Assembly (NCBI GenBank): GCA_009103225.1
Contig: RHPI01003467.1
Coordinates: forward strand, 2,177-36,771
Direction of reading: 5' to 3'
Length of the DNA stretch: 34,595 nucleotides
Source of the DNA: Chlorokybus atmophyticus
Taxonomy: Eukaryota > Streptophyta > Chlorokybophyceae > Chlorokybales > Chlorokybaceae
Of this stretch, positions 1 to 11,456 are shown piece by piece; position 1 is the first letter of the stretch, and every line of letters begins with the position of its first letter. The notes below the pieces were generated by a model that saw only the letters and a list, made by a program, of their open reading frames with translations, was not told the origin of the DNA and searched no databases. The translations under genes and the position numbers were made by a program.

Positions 1-79
1 GGGGGGGGGTTTTGTTATTGGGGCTTTGAAAAGGCTTTCGTGAGCAAACTTCCAGTGCTGGTCAATGCGACATCGCATT

Positions 80-121
80 GATCATCGCGCTTGCTGTCAT
101 ATGACGGCATGCGCGATGATC
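80..121. repeat. 42-bp near-perfect palindrome
   Basis: The two 21-nt halves are reverse complements centred between 100 and 101. The outer 11 bp (80-90 against 111-121) and the inner GTCATATGAC core are perfect. The only exceptions are a T:T mismatch (91/110) and a T:G pair (95/106). Confidence 0.8.
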
Positions 122-2071
122 GGCAATTGAAAAGGCCACAATTACCAAATCGTACGGTAGGTTCCGAGTTGAATTGGGTATCTTGCCTTTGTCGAGGATG
201 TTCGCGTAGGCGCGCATTCATGCGGTTACAAAGTGGCCTTGTTTGAGGACTTTGATAGCATAGTGAATTTGACGTGCGCATGCACCGGTTCATCGCAAAA
301 GTAAACTTGGGCTACCAGAATACGTATACAACAATCCAACCCATGGAGTCGCTCCGCCGGCATGCTTCCTTCTCCTGAGAGTGACTCCAAAGAATCCGTG
401 CCGAAGGATGTCTTATATGAGTGTCACTCGGTGCGTGACCGTGACGGCGATGGTTTGGTGGTCATGGGCCCGATATAACATGGCACCTCCGTACAAGAGG
501 GTACCAAAAATACACCAGCTGGATACCGAGCCAAACCATAGGGATTCAGTGGTTGGCGATGATGGGATGGGTGCCATTTGAACCATAAGACGGGCTTGCA
601 AGTGGAAGTTGTGCGGAACCAACTAGCGACCATCACTAACAAACCACAATGGGACTGCGTGCTCAGTGGTAAGGAGGTGTTGGGAGGCTACGCTGCGGAC
701 TCGTACCACTTATTAATAGAATGCAACATGTACGCGGAAGCTCGGTCGCAATCGGTTTTACGAGGGTTGATTAATAAAGTTGGACCCGTATTAAGAACCA
801 TATGGAATAAACTTTGTATTTAAAGGCTTATGTGCGGAGCTTCATACTCCCGTGAAAACTGACCAGCAATGGCCAGTGGGAGACGGAGGGCCGCATTGGG
901 CAGATTAATAGCATGAGACCTCATGTGCCGCACACAGTGCGCGCAGCTAACGGCTTATCTGCAACTGAGTATACCACGCTATTACCACTCCTCGTCGGAT
1001 GGTGGAAGTGTACAAGGAAGTACAAGGGAGACCAAGGTGCTAGTAACTCCGTAGGTTCGCCGCGAGCCGACGCCCTTTGATCATCATGATGGGTATGGTC
1101 AGCCGGTATACCAGCACGTGTGGGTCTTAGTGAATTAACACACTACCTTTGTCGGTTTGACTAATTGTATCCTCCTTCTCCAGGGGGACCATTTCTCATC
1201 GGAGCTTTTCCCACAAAAAGCTAAAGCTAAAAATTACAAAATGAGTGAGGGCACCGCAAATCAAGGTACGGCGCTTGTAGAAATAAAGTGGGGATAGCAC
1301 CAGCGCTTAGCAATGTCGCCGGTGCTTTCATAATAGGTGGGTAAGGAAACCGCGAGAATTAAGAGTAGTTCATAAGTACATAATTTGATTGATTCATGGG
1401 TGAACTAATTGAACAGTTCACTTACGAGTTCGCAAAAAGGCGAATTACGTCTAACTGTTTGGGATAAATGATATTAGTAAGTGACTTATTGAATCGGAAA
1501 CAATGAGTGTTGAACTATTTGGGGAATAGCGAGTAGTCGCGTGGGTGTGCCAATTGGTTCACTGAACTATTTCGGAAAGTGATAATTGTGCGGCAATCAA
1601 GCGGAAGTATGTGGATGGCAGCTACATAGGGCATACCGTACGCCATGTGACATGGCAGTAGTAAAGCTCTTGTCGTTGCATGTGTTGCACATTTGCACAA
1701 GCTTGGCCTACATCTCATGCCGCCTGCATGTGCACATATGTGCAAATCACATTGATTAGCATTGATGTTGAAAGAAGTAGCACCCATGTAAGGGACACGA
1801 TGGCAGCGACACCGTGTGACAACAGGATTTGTTGAGTTTGCCGTCACATACTTTGAGGCAAGCAGGTGCAGCAATTTACTTGATAGGTGGACAACTTAGC
1901 ATTTGACAATGACATTTTGCCGACCACAGACGCATGCAAAAACGCGACTGAACAGGGGTTCGCTATCTCAAGCAGCGCTTCCTGCTACACAATACTTAAT
2001 TGAGTTTGTTGTGTAGTCAAACCAACCTATTGGGACAGGAGGACGGTTGCAGCGACTGCTAGTACTTTCTG

Positions 2072-2121
2072 AAGCACTTAAATGCTTTAATTCGGTTGGG
2101 ACAAGCAGGCCTTAAGTGCTT
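2072..2121. repeat. Inverted repeat, 10-bp arms
   Basis: AAGCACTTAA at 2072-2081 is matched by its exact reverse complement TTAAGTGCTT at 2112-2121, with 30 nt between. It lies in gene-free DNA and no function is apparent. Confidence 0.6.
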
Positions 2122-2264
2122 ATGATGCCGGCGCGGCAATATGGTATTGCACCCATGATGATTGAAGCTCCCGGGTGAAGTGCCAGCCTTGGCGAATGTT
2201 AAGCGCTTGCTCAAGCCATGGGTTTCCAAACATGATTACAAGCAAATTATGATGTAGAACAGGA

Positions 2265-2295
2265 ATATGTGCCGTCGCAGAGCGACGGCACATAT
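2265..2295. repeat. Perfect hairpin, 14-bp stem and 3-nt loop
   Basis: ATATGTGCCGTCGC (2265-2278) is followed by the loop AGA and its exact reverse complement (2282-2295). A perfect 14-bp stem with a 3-nt loop is unlikely by chance at any given place, but no gene model lies next to it. Confidence 0.85.
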
Positions 2296-2981
2296 GCGAT
2301 CATGTAGAGCTTTTTGAAGCATTTGCGTATACATATGGCTTGTTGTGCGAGCAAATCGGCGGGTTTCAAAAGCTGGGGCATGCTTGTGTCATGTCTGTAA
2401 GTAGCTTGAAAAGCGAGTGGCCTTATCATGCAATTGATAATAAAATTGATCGAGAGTAACAAGTGCGCAGTATGTCATACATGCGCACTCTGTGTGTTGT
2501 AGGCCGAGACGCAGCGAACACACTTTTAACATCTTTCCCTTCACAAAGGCATTGAGCGTGTGGACGAAGCAGTGCAAGATACGTAGGCTTAATGCATGAG
2601 TTGCGTATGCACTTTAGCTGTATAGCATGCACTTAAAATCAATTAGGCTTGTTTAAGACATTGTTCTTACAGCCGGTAGATTTGTTGTTATCATTGTTGT
2701 TAACTTTGTTCATTTGTGCGTGTGTGCACATCACGCACACAATGTTTGCACTTGCATACATTAACATATGATTTTTAATCTGCATTTTTTATGTTAAATA
2801 CAATTAACCACATCAAACATGATTATTGTGATTAAAAGTCAATGACTGCTTCATGATATGTGATGTATAGTAGTTAATACTGACACATCGGCAAATGCAA
2901 TACAGAAATCCTTAGCAACCACGCTGTGTTGCAATCTTTACTAGCATAGTTCGCTGCAGTGTGAGTCATAACTTATAACTT

Positions 2982-3350
2982 ATGCCTCACAGAACATGGC
3001 GTTGGGCTGCCAACTTGGGCAACGCACAACTTGCGTGCGGCACAAGGCATTGCGTTTTAGCAATGCAGTCACCTACCCCCGTTCCGTCAATGGAAACAGG
3101 TCGCGCATGCCTGGCGCCACTAAGCCGCTGTGTGGCCAGCAAGCTTGTAGCAGCACCTCCAGTGTCAGCGTCGGCAGCGTCGGTGGCGCGGGGGCCGGCG
3201 GCGGAGGGGGGAGGGGGCAAGGTTGCCCTCGGGGGTGGGGGTGGGAAGGTGATGGCGTCGCTGATCAAGGGCCCCGCTGATGAGCTCCACCAGGCGGCAA
3301 TGTTCTGGTGGCGCTACGGCGACGAGTGGCTAGCGGTAGGGGTGGCGTAG
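2982..3350 (+). CDS. Doubtful 122-codon open reading frame
   Basis: An ATG-started frame of 122 codons sits in a G+C-rich patch between more A+T-rich stretches. The predicted protein is Ala/Gly rich in the middle, with two runs of four or five Gly around GGGGKVALGGGGGKV, and ends with a tryptophan-containing segment (FWWRYGDEWLAVGVA). I recognise no domain. The frames on both strands are open over the same G+C-rich patch, as expected from composition alone. It could be a small gene, a first exon, or nothing. It lies 440 bp upstream of the proposed start of the SGNH hydrolase gene and does not splice into it in any way I can support. Confidence 0.2.
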   Translation: MPHRTWRWAANLGNAQLACGTRHCVLAMQSPTPVPSMETGRACLAPLSRCVASKLVAAPPVSASAASVARGPAAEGGGGKVALGGGGGKVMASLIKGPADELHQAAMFWWRYGDEWLAVGVA

Positions 3351-3789
3351 GAGCCAGGCTAGGGCTTGCTTGCTTGCTGAATTGCTTGCCCGGTTGCGTC
3401 CTAGGGTTGTCCCATGACCTATAGTCGTCCCGTTCGCTAGCTCGCTGGTTGCTTTGCCGCGTCATGCTGCTCCTAACGTGCCTGCACGTGGTTGTGGAAT
3501 AGTTGCACACTTATCGAGGCGATCTGAAGCTTAGCTTCACACAGGATCGCATGCTTCTGTTGCATTGGTGTGCAAGCATTGGCAAGTCCTCTGCCAATGT
3601 TTGTCGCACATGACATGCTTGTCTGTCGGTACTCTCACTAGTTACATGTATCGAGACCAAAGCGTTGATTGATTTTACGCATGGGGTCTCACTGCTAAAT
3701 GTTAGCTGATTGCAAGCGGTTGCCTTCACTTGCAATAATGCCTGTGCTTTGGCCGCGCAGTACGCTAGTGCAAGACCAGAGACCCAGAA
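3351..3789. other. 5' flank of the SGNH hydrolase gene
   Basis: No gene is seen. This stretch should hold the promoter and 5' UTR of the hydrolase gene if its start at 3790 is right. I see no clear TATA box. Confidence 0.4.
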
Positions 3790-6700
3790 ATGGCGACAGG
3801 TAAGCAGCTAAGCAGCTAGTTCATGCTTAACTGTGCCTATGATATGATGTGCTCGCTCAGTTGCGGTAGTTAGCTGCACTCTTGAGAGTTTTCCTCGACC
3901 GTGCGCTGTTTGTTAAAGGCATTGATTGGTTTTGGAGAAGCTCATCCATCATCATATCACACACCAAATGTGAATGAGCTGGTTCTCAATTTCGTCTATA
4001 CACTCATACGGTCCTCAATTTCTCAATGGTGGATTGATTGTGTCAACTATTTATATATGCATTGGTAATTGATTCATTATCTCCCCCGTCAATCTTGCTT
4101 GCGTGCATTCAGACAAGTTTTCACGCCAGCTGACACTTAGACCATCCACTCACTAGTCACCTCGGACATCAGGTTGTGCATTCAGTGCACGGAGCACTGT
4201 GTTGGATCGGTTGGATTGACCTTTTTTAACAGATAGTACTGTCAGTTCACCCGTTAGGTCGTTCATTCATTGCACGGCACACTGTGCATGTGTGCAACTG
4301 GGCCTATCTTTTATTGACAGAGAGCGGTGTCTGCCGGCTGCGTGGCGCTGCTTCTCGTGGCCTCTGCGCTCCTGCTAATGTACCGGCATGGTCCGGCTGT
4401 GCACACCATTCGCACACACGCTGCTGTCGTTGCACCCATGGCGGGATCCGACCTCCCCGCACCCAAAACGGCCGCTCCCGCACGCAGCTCACGCCGGTCC
4501 CTGCTCCAAGCAGGTACTAAGTGTAGCCAAACCCAACATGCAATGCATGTGCCGTGCATTGTTATCATCGTCTTGTTTGCAAGCTTAGCTGTCAGTGTGC
4601 ATGTGCACGACCTGACCTGTGTTGATATTGTTGTTGTGCCATTGCTGACAATAACACCAGCACCAACACCAACAACCACACTCGCTAAGCTTGTTGTTGG
4701 CAGATCTTTACGATGAGACGGAGCGGGAGGCAGAAGAGGAGTTGGACATGGAGTCCACAATTTCATTGGACGCGGTGGTGGACGCGGACGACTGGGTCCA
4801 GGAGATGGATGCAGATGCCTCGCAGGTGGCTACTAGACATATATCACTTGATTTCTTGAACATGGCTGAATTTTCGTTGTGCCAAACATGGTCGTCTCAC
4901 AGGAATTGGAGGATGAGCTCACGGTTGGGGTGGCCGATAATGACTGGGACGGCAAGGAGGAATCGGACGTGGATGGAGATGCCACTGGCGGCGACAAAGG
5001 CTGGGGAGCCACACAAGCCATGCAGATGCAGCAGGCTGAGGAGCAGGTATGTTGTCAATTTGATTCTCAACCAAGCACACATAACGTTGGACGCCGTTTT
5101 TCAGCTCTATTCAAAGAGTTACAATTGTGTCAAACTCAGCATTAGTCATGAGCTTGCGGCTGATTGTAGTGTAGTGTTGTGATGGAGTTTGTTGACCATC
5201 GAGCAGGCCAAGCTTGATGCTGCTCCCGTTGTGACGCTCGATGACTCGACGGCGGTTGTCGCATTTGAAGAACTCAGCGATGAAGACATGGATGCTTTGA
5301 CGGAGATTATACTCGAGGAGGAAGAGCTCGAGCGCTCGAAGGCGTCGGCACCTGCCGGGGACAAGGACGTGTACGATGCGATGCCAGAGGAGTTGGCGGA
5401 AGTAGCAGATGCCGCGGCAGGCAGCACGCAACGCGACGATTGGAATGTTGCGATCTCCACCTTTGTCGCAAGCGATGGGGAGGATCGCATGGACAAGACC
5501 GCGTGGAAAGAGCTTCATGAACAGTACATGGACTGGGCCCAGGTGGATAGGAGCATTAAGGTCATCTTTCTTGGGGACTCCATCACTGAGGTATGTGCGC
5601 GTGCGCGTGCGCATATGCACTTGCGTTCGTATTTGTGCTCACCCATATACAGTGCGCGTGAGCTCAAGATGTGTGTTCTGTCAGTGCTTTGCAGCCTGCA
5701 GTATTTTGGAGCAAATAATGCACAAAGCCTGCCACATTGCATGCTGCATGCAGAGTGTTTGCATCGCCATTTCAGCTCAATGCGTCGTGTGTGCTGTGCA
5801 GGGCTGGCGTGAAAAGTCAGGCGGATACACCGCAGAGCAATACAAGGGTGTCAAGTAAGTGGTGGTGTAGTGCCCCATTGTGTCATGCGTACCGTGGTGG
5901 CACCCTTTCTGTCTTGGCGCTGAAGCAATCAGCCCAGGTGCACAACAACAGGGTTAATCACCACGATCAACACCTGCGCATTATGTGCTCTTGCAGGCAG
6001 ATATTCGAGGCTAAGTTCCAGTCATTGCAGCCGGAGAACTTTGCAATCTCTGGTGACAAAGTCATGAATGTGCTTTGGCGACTGAAGGTGCGACTGAATA
6101 GCACCACTTCAAGTCGTTGCATCACTGTACGACTGCAGCATTCCAATGTACTACCAGTTGTCTCAGTTTGACTAAACCCAAGCAGTTGCTGTATTCCTTT
6201 ACTATGCTCTTAACCCTTTGCATCGCCTCTGTACCTCATACTGCTAATTGCATTGTTCACAAATAGTCAAGTGTGACGCTGCTATGCTGTTGATTACTCA
6301 CTATGTGTACTGCTGGTTTGATTTATGGTGTGTTATGCTGCAGCATGGGGAGCTTGCGGATGCTCTTCAACCGGAGGCAGCGGTCGTGACCATTGGTGTA
6401 AATGACCTTCTGGACGGCTCCTCGCCCGAGCTTGTTGCACAGGAGGTGTGTTGGGTGCTGCTTGTGTACATGTGGTATCGTTAAGCACGCTCAGGAGCTT
6501 GTCATTCCTGTGCATGCCACTAACAGTCAGCAAGCGAGTTTGTTGAACGCAGTCGCTTGCACATTGGAAAATTTGCTTATCCTAACCACGGGTGGGTTGC
6601 GCAGATAGAAGCCCTTGTTAAGTACTTGCGCGATACGCGACCCAACATGGGCATCCTCCTCAATGGCATTCTGCCTATGGTGAGCGCCTGTTGTGTTCTT

Positions 6701-7300
6701 CACAACGTTGTTGACATTGCTTCACAGGGTAACTACTGTCACATGCGTCTGTTGCGTGTACACCCTTACTTATGCCAGATTACTTTACAGAACTACCTTT
6801 CAGAAAGCGAGGCAAAGTTAAACTCAGGCCCGCGCACTCCTTCACAGCTGGTGTACGATACAAACCAGTATCTGATGCGGTTGCACAATCGGCACGGTAC
6901 GGGTGCCAGCTCGCGTACACCCTGCATGATATCCAGTGTGTGTCTCCCACCAAGCCAATGGTCACCTTCCTTACGTGTGCTGGCTTCCGTGCAGGTGGCA
7001 TGGTGTACTACGTTGACTGCGGTTATGTTTTCATTGAGAATGAGCATCTCATCCCTCAGATGTACGCGAAGCTCAAGTCAACGGGTTCAGAGGTATGCTC
7101 ACATTGCAATTATTGCTTGCTCAGTATGTTGTCATATGTTGAGTACAAATGTTGACCTCCTTGTGGTTGTGCAGTATTGGGACTACCTGCATCTGTCGCA
7201 AACGGGGTATGAAGCGTGGGGCGATTGCATGCACGGCCCTCTGCACAGGCTATTGCAGACTGCAAGCCTGCAAGCTGCACGCAACCACCCCACAGCGTAG
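3790..7300 (+). CDS. Membrane-anchored SGNH/GDSL-type hydrolase
   Basis: Predicted 503-residue serine esterase or lipase of the SGNH superfamily; the substrate is unknown. Exons: 3790-3799, 4325-4513, 4704-4825, 4903-5046, 5207-5590, 5802-5854, 5997-6087, 6344-6445, 6605-6679, 6779-6896, 6995-7092, 7175-7300. All phases agree. A hydrophobic anchor near the N-terminus (GCVALLLVASALLLMY) suggests a type II membrane protein. A stem of about 200 residues rich in Asp and Glu follows. The catalytic domain shows FLGDSITE (nucleophile about Ser280), the block II Gly region (ISGDK), TIGVND (Asn351) and DYLH (Asp465, His468), so the Ser-Asp-His triad looks complete. The first coding exon (10 nt, then GTAAGC) is inferred: the anchor frame has an upstream stop at 4315 and no ATG of its own. 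PAF acetylhydrolase-like proteins are the nearest fold I recognise. TGTAA lies 81 bp after the stop. Confidence 0.85.
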
Positions 7301-7380
7301 TGTTGTTTGTATCGCACACGACATCAGGCACCGGGGTGGTATGGACACGTGTGATGTGCTCGACTCTGAGGGTCAAGCTG

Positions 7381-7385
7381 TGTAA
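7381..7385 (+). terminator. Poly(A) signal TGTAA
   Basis: TGTAA lies 81 nt after the stop codon of the SGNH hydrolase. This pentamer is the usual polyadenylation signal in chlorophyte green algae. Confidence 0.6.
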
Positions 7386-7818
7386 TGTTTGTTCAAGTGG
7401 GAGTAGATAGAGTGTTTGGTAGTTTTGGCAGTGGTTGTAGGAGACGGTTGTATCACACCTTGTACACAGTCGCAATGGCACTGAAAACCCTGTACACAGC
7501 ACCAGCAATGTATGCATGGTTCGTGCATACCATCATAAGCCAAGAGCCTGCTGCCAGCCTTGTTTTGCAACTGTTGTTGCCTTGCACGCATGTGTGCGCG
7601 CACGCGCGTGTTTGTGTACAAAACAACCGGGAGGGGATTGACTGCGTGCAACGCATGTGCATGTACAGAAAACCGGGAGGCCGATGTGTGTGGTAAGCCT
7701 ACAAGAAGGGCTGCGCCATCAAGGCGGACATTGCCTGACAAGAGCTTGTGTTTTGGCTTAGTGCGGCCATGGAGTGAGGTTAATAAGCAAGTTACTCTGG
7801 GCGGGGTTCCTGGACACA

Positions 7819-8228
<410 letters not shown>

Positions 8229-8361
8229 TTGACTGCAGCAAGCACCAGTGCACTGTGTCCACTGTCGTCCACCGACAAACACGGTCGCAAAACCAATGCC
8301 AGCAACGTCTTTGTACACTGCAAAGTTAGCTTGCGTCTTGATGGTTGGCCAAACTACTGTA

Positions 8362-8366
8362 TTACA
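8362..8366 (-). terminator. Candidate poly(A) signal TGTAA (minus strand)
   Basis: TTACA on the plus strand reads TGTAA in the direction of the coiled-coil gene, 328 nt beyond its stop codon. The distance makes this only a candidate. Confidence 0.35.
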
Positions 8367-8693
8367 TGGAAGCAAGCAGTTCCTGGGCTATCAGTATACA
8401 CGCGCACCTAATATCCAAAGCGACAAAGACTGACTCAACGACTGACTCAGTAACTAAACAATATCGCCATGTGTCAGTGCCGATTGTGTGGTGTACAAAA
8501 CCCAAGATGACATAGCAGTTGCCGATTGACTGTCTTGGTGAGCAGTACAGTGGTATGATTGACGTGTCATATCAGCACCCATGAGGCATGTCGCATAAGA
8601 CAATTGCTGATCAGCGGCTGCACCCTACGCAGTGACTGTACACCAGTTTGGATTGACTAGAACTGGCTGCCACAACTGCACAAGCCAAGCAAG

Positions 8694-10718
8694 TTATTGT
8701 TCGGTTTCAGCGTGCTGCCGCTCCAGCTCGCGAACTTGTTGCTGCAGCGAATTGATCTCCGCATCCAACTGTTGAGGCGTCTTCGCAGTGAACAGTTGGC
8801 CCCCCTGCAAGGCAGTCAGTAAGCAATGGGTTTGCGCGTGTTTTGCAATGCTGGCTATGGAAGGCGGAGGAAAGTATTCCGGTAAGGTTATGTCCACAAT
8901 TAGCAAGCACTGTACCGCAGCCTTGACGTGGCGTGGCTTCAAGACTTGGTGCTTGGGACTATCAGTCTCTGCCAACAGACGGTTAGTCATGAGGGCACAT
9001 GTCGCTTCAACGGCAGAAGCCAATCACAGGTGATGATCTCAACTTGTGACAGGGCATGTTGCTCAAAACTAATGTTTGCCAAATCTGTCTTGAGATGTGA
9101 CCCTTACCTTCAGGCAGCAGATGGCCGCTCCAGCCCGGGGAGATGTTGCTACCAGGAGCGAGTTTGTCCCGCGAGCATCCCGATTGCTTCTTTAGCCGCT
9201 CAAGTTCTGCGCGCTTTTCCTCCAGTTGCGCAGCAATGCCAGCCTGAGTTGGCTTTGGGGAAACTGGCAGTGCCGGTATTGCTTCCCCGACATCTGCCTC
9301 ACAACTCGCTTCAGCATCACTGAGTATAGTAGTGGTACATGCATTATCAAAGTTGCAGTGTAGCTGCTTCAATGTAACTTGATTACGGCTTTCTGACCTG
9401 CTTGGAAGGGGCTTGGCACTTGCTCGTTGGTAGGAGTTGACTCGTGCATAAACGCATTGTCCTGTTCATCTCTACTTGGAGTGAAAAACCCATTCTGCGC
9501 TGTCTGCAAAGTCCATAGTTACTTTCCTTGTGTTGGCCACAGTCGAGCCTTGTGCAATGCATGCAGTGCCACAGAGGACAAGCGCATGCACAGCCAGCTT
9601 CATACCACGGTCTCCCTGTACGCATCATCAAGCGGCAACGTTGACTCGTCCTCCGGCCATGTCCCTAATTGCTCTTGCAAGGGCGACGGTGCATGATACA
9701 AACTTTCCACTTCGTGCTGAGCTGTTGACGTAAGTGGTGGTATAGGCGCGATCGGTGTGGGGGAGTTGTCCATCACTAGCTCGTGCGCGGGTGTTGGTAA
9801 CTGGCCTTTGAGAGGCATTGTTACAGCCGGAGGCGGCGATGTGGAGGTCAGCTCAGCTGCGTTGGCCTTTGTCAACTCAGCACTTGCATGTTGTATCGGG
9901 CCAACATTGCCGTTGACCTTCACTGCCGGAACTGCTTTGATTGATGCGTTTGCGCTCTGCGTGCTTGCCTCGGCACTACTGTACTGTTGGCCATCCCGTG
10001 CGGCCAATTGATGGAGTACTTCCCGAAAGCGAGCCTTGTCATTGCTGCGCAGCACGTCATCTGGCTGAAGCATCGACTTCTTCTTTCGTGCAGACTTCCT
10101 CTGATCATCACCAAGCGCAATCTTGACAACCTTGGGCCAGACTTTCTTGATTGGCTTGTCACGTTCAGATATGAATCGCTCCTCAAGTTCACTGCAAGCA
10201 GCGCCGTATGAATAGTTTCCCCTTGTTTTCACTGTCCTTGTTGCCCGCAACAACGTCGCCGAATTTGTTGCGGGCAACAAGGACAATTGTATGTATAGTG
10301 TCCACAGCAGTCTAGTTCTATATGTGCATTGTATGGTTGTAAGTATGCGCTAGGTGGTAAGAATTGTCAGTAAACTTGAGCAGCAAATATGCTTACACGT
10401 TCAGCTCATGGCGGCCCTGAACTTGCTTTGTTCTGGACTCATATGTTCTGTTAAGGTCGGCGCATGCAGCCTCGGCCAAGCCCGCCTTTCTGGCTCGCTC
10501 TTTCTCAACCTGAGGAGCCGATGTGCAATGCAATGTCAGTGCGCTCATCTTGGCAATGCATGCAGCAGACTACTTGACATCTTGCAAACTGCTCTATGGC
10601 GTCAAGCAGCCTCATCAGGACTGCGTACCTGTGCCCTCATTGCTTCTTCGCGAGCCAACCGCCATTGCTGCAACTTCGACAAGGGTGCTGCTTCGGAGGC
10701 AACGTCCCCTTCATCCAT
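8694..10718 (-). CDS. Charged coiled-coil protein of unknown family
   Basis: Predicted 414 residues. Exons in order of transcription: 10718-10629, 10509-10397, 10191-9606, 9503-9398, 9293-9108, 8968-8916, 8804-8694. The start is the ATG of MDEGDVASEAAPLSKLQQW. Residues 10-90 are a charged helix (LAREEAMRAQVEKERARK). A basic KSARKKK segment, a possible nuclear localisation signal, and a conserved-looking KARFREVLHQLA helix follow. The middle is a Pro/Ser/Thr/Ala-rich linker. The C-terminal part has two heptad-like coils, one around AAQLEEKRAELERLKKQ and one around SLQQQVRELERQHAETEQ. No catalytic motif is seen. The acceptor of the fifth exon (9293) is the least certain. The last intron is stop-free and a multiple of three, so it may be kept in some transcripts. 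Divergent to the HAD gene. I cannot name the family; a nuclear or cytoskeletal scaffold role would be a guess. Confidence 0.75.
10233..10285. repeat. Nested palindrome, 21-bp perfect arms
   Basis: Bases 10233-10253 and 10265-10285 are exact reverse complements, separated by 11 nt. Each arm also contains its own small palindrome: TTGTTGC, two bases, GCAACAA. The element therefore holds four copies of the 7-mer. It lies inside intron 2 (10192-10396) of the coiled-coil gene and would fold in the pre-mRNA. Confidence 0.9.
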
Positions 10719-11456
10719 AATAGAGCAAAGAAGGCACACACTGCTCACAACCAGTATGTCAAAGAAAGATACCTCTACATAGCTAACGACTGTCCAACTT
10801 GTTCCGAGGACACTCTCGGCACCATCGGGTGATACCTCGCACATCACACCTAGACAGTCCATGTTGCTTGCTAACACGAGGCGTACTAATGTAAGACATA
10901 GCATGACGCAAGCTAGAACTGACCCTCAACCACATCCCCAGATGGTTTAGGCACTGGTGAGTGGGAGGTTCAAGTGAGCTGATACCGCCTCGAGGGCAAC
11001 GCAACCAGGACACAGCAGATCAGCAGGTCCAGATCAGCAGGTCCAGAACATTGCGTAACCAAATCTTGGACAAACCAAGACCTTACAAAAAACTGCGGGG
11101 CACAGTGGTCTTGCTGCAACCAGCAACCGTCGCTTGCGAATAGGATGCTCGTGGGCAACAGCAACACTGGCACAACAACGAATTCACGCTTACACAATCA
11201 GTACGCTTCTGTGTTCGCGACGTGCCACGCTGCAGCAGCCGCCGCCGCCGCTGCCAACCGCTGCGACGCTCGCAGCTGCTGCCAGCTGGCAGGTTTGAGC
11301 ACTGCTTACGTGTGAAAGAAAGCGAAGCGAAGCGGTGTCGCGCACTGCAGTCTGCCTATCATGCACCGCGCAAGGGCATACATTAGTATATATATATGCT
11401 TGTGCTGACGTAGATTGGCGCTCAGATTGGCGGCAAGTTGCTCGACATTGGCGGCA
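10719..11456. promoter_or_regulatory. Divergent promoter region, coiled-coil gene / HAD gene
   Basis: 738 bp between the two start codons. The segment 11235-11285 is G+C rich with repeated GCCGCC and GCTGC units. The side facing the HAD gene carries a TATA-like run. No further gene is seen. Confidence 0.5.
11387..11397 (+). promoter_or_regulatory. TATA-like element of the HAD gene
   Basis: TATATATATAT ends 59 nt before the ATG at 11457, a suitable place for a TATA box with a short 5' UTR. It is a simple alternating TA run, so it could also be chance. Confidence 0.4.

Larger units (their letters stand above)
1..2981. other. Left end, no supported gene
   Basis: No reading frame here joins into a convincing gene on either strand. 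The stretch opens with a run of nine G. Two weak open stretches lie on the plus strand, 578-823 (it begins at TTG, not ATG) and 859-1080 (74 codons, no ATG start). Both look protein-like but match no family I recognise, and neither has clear splice sites. Several inverted repeats are listed separately. The part from about 2.6 to 2.9 kb is A+T rich. It could be intergenic DNA or an eroded mobile element; I cannot decide. Confidence 0.5.
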
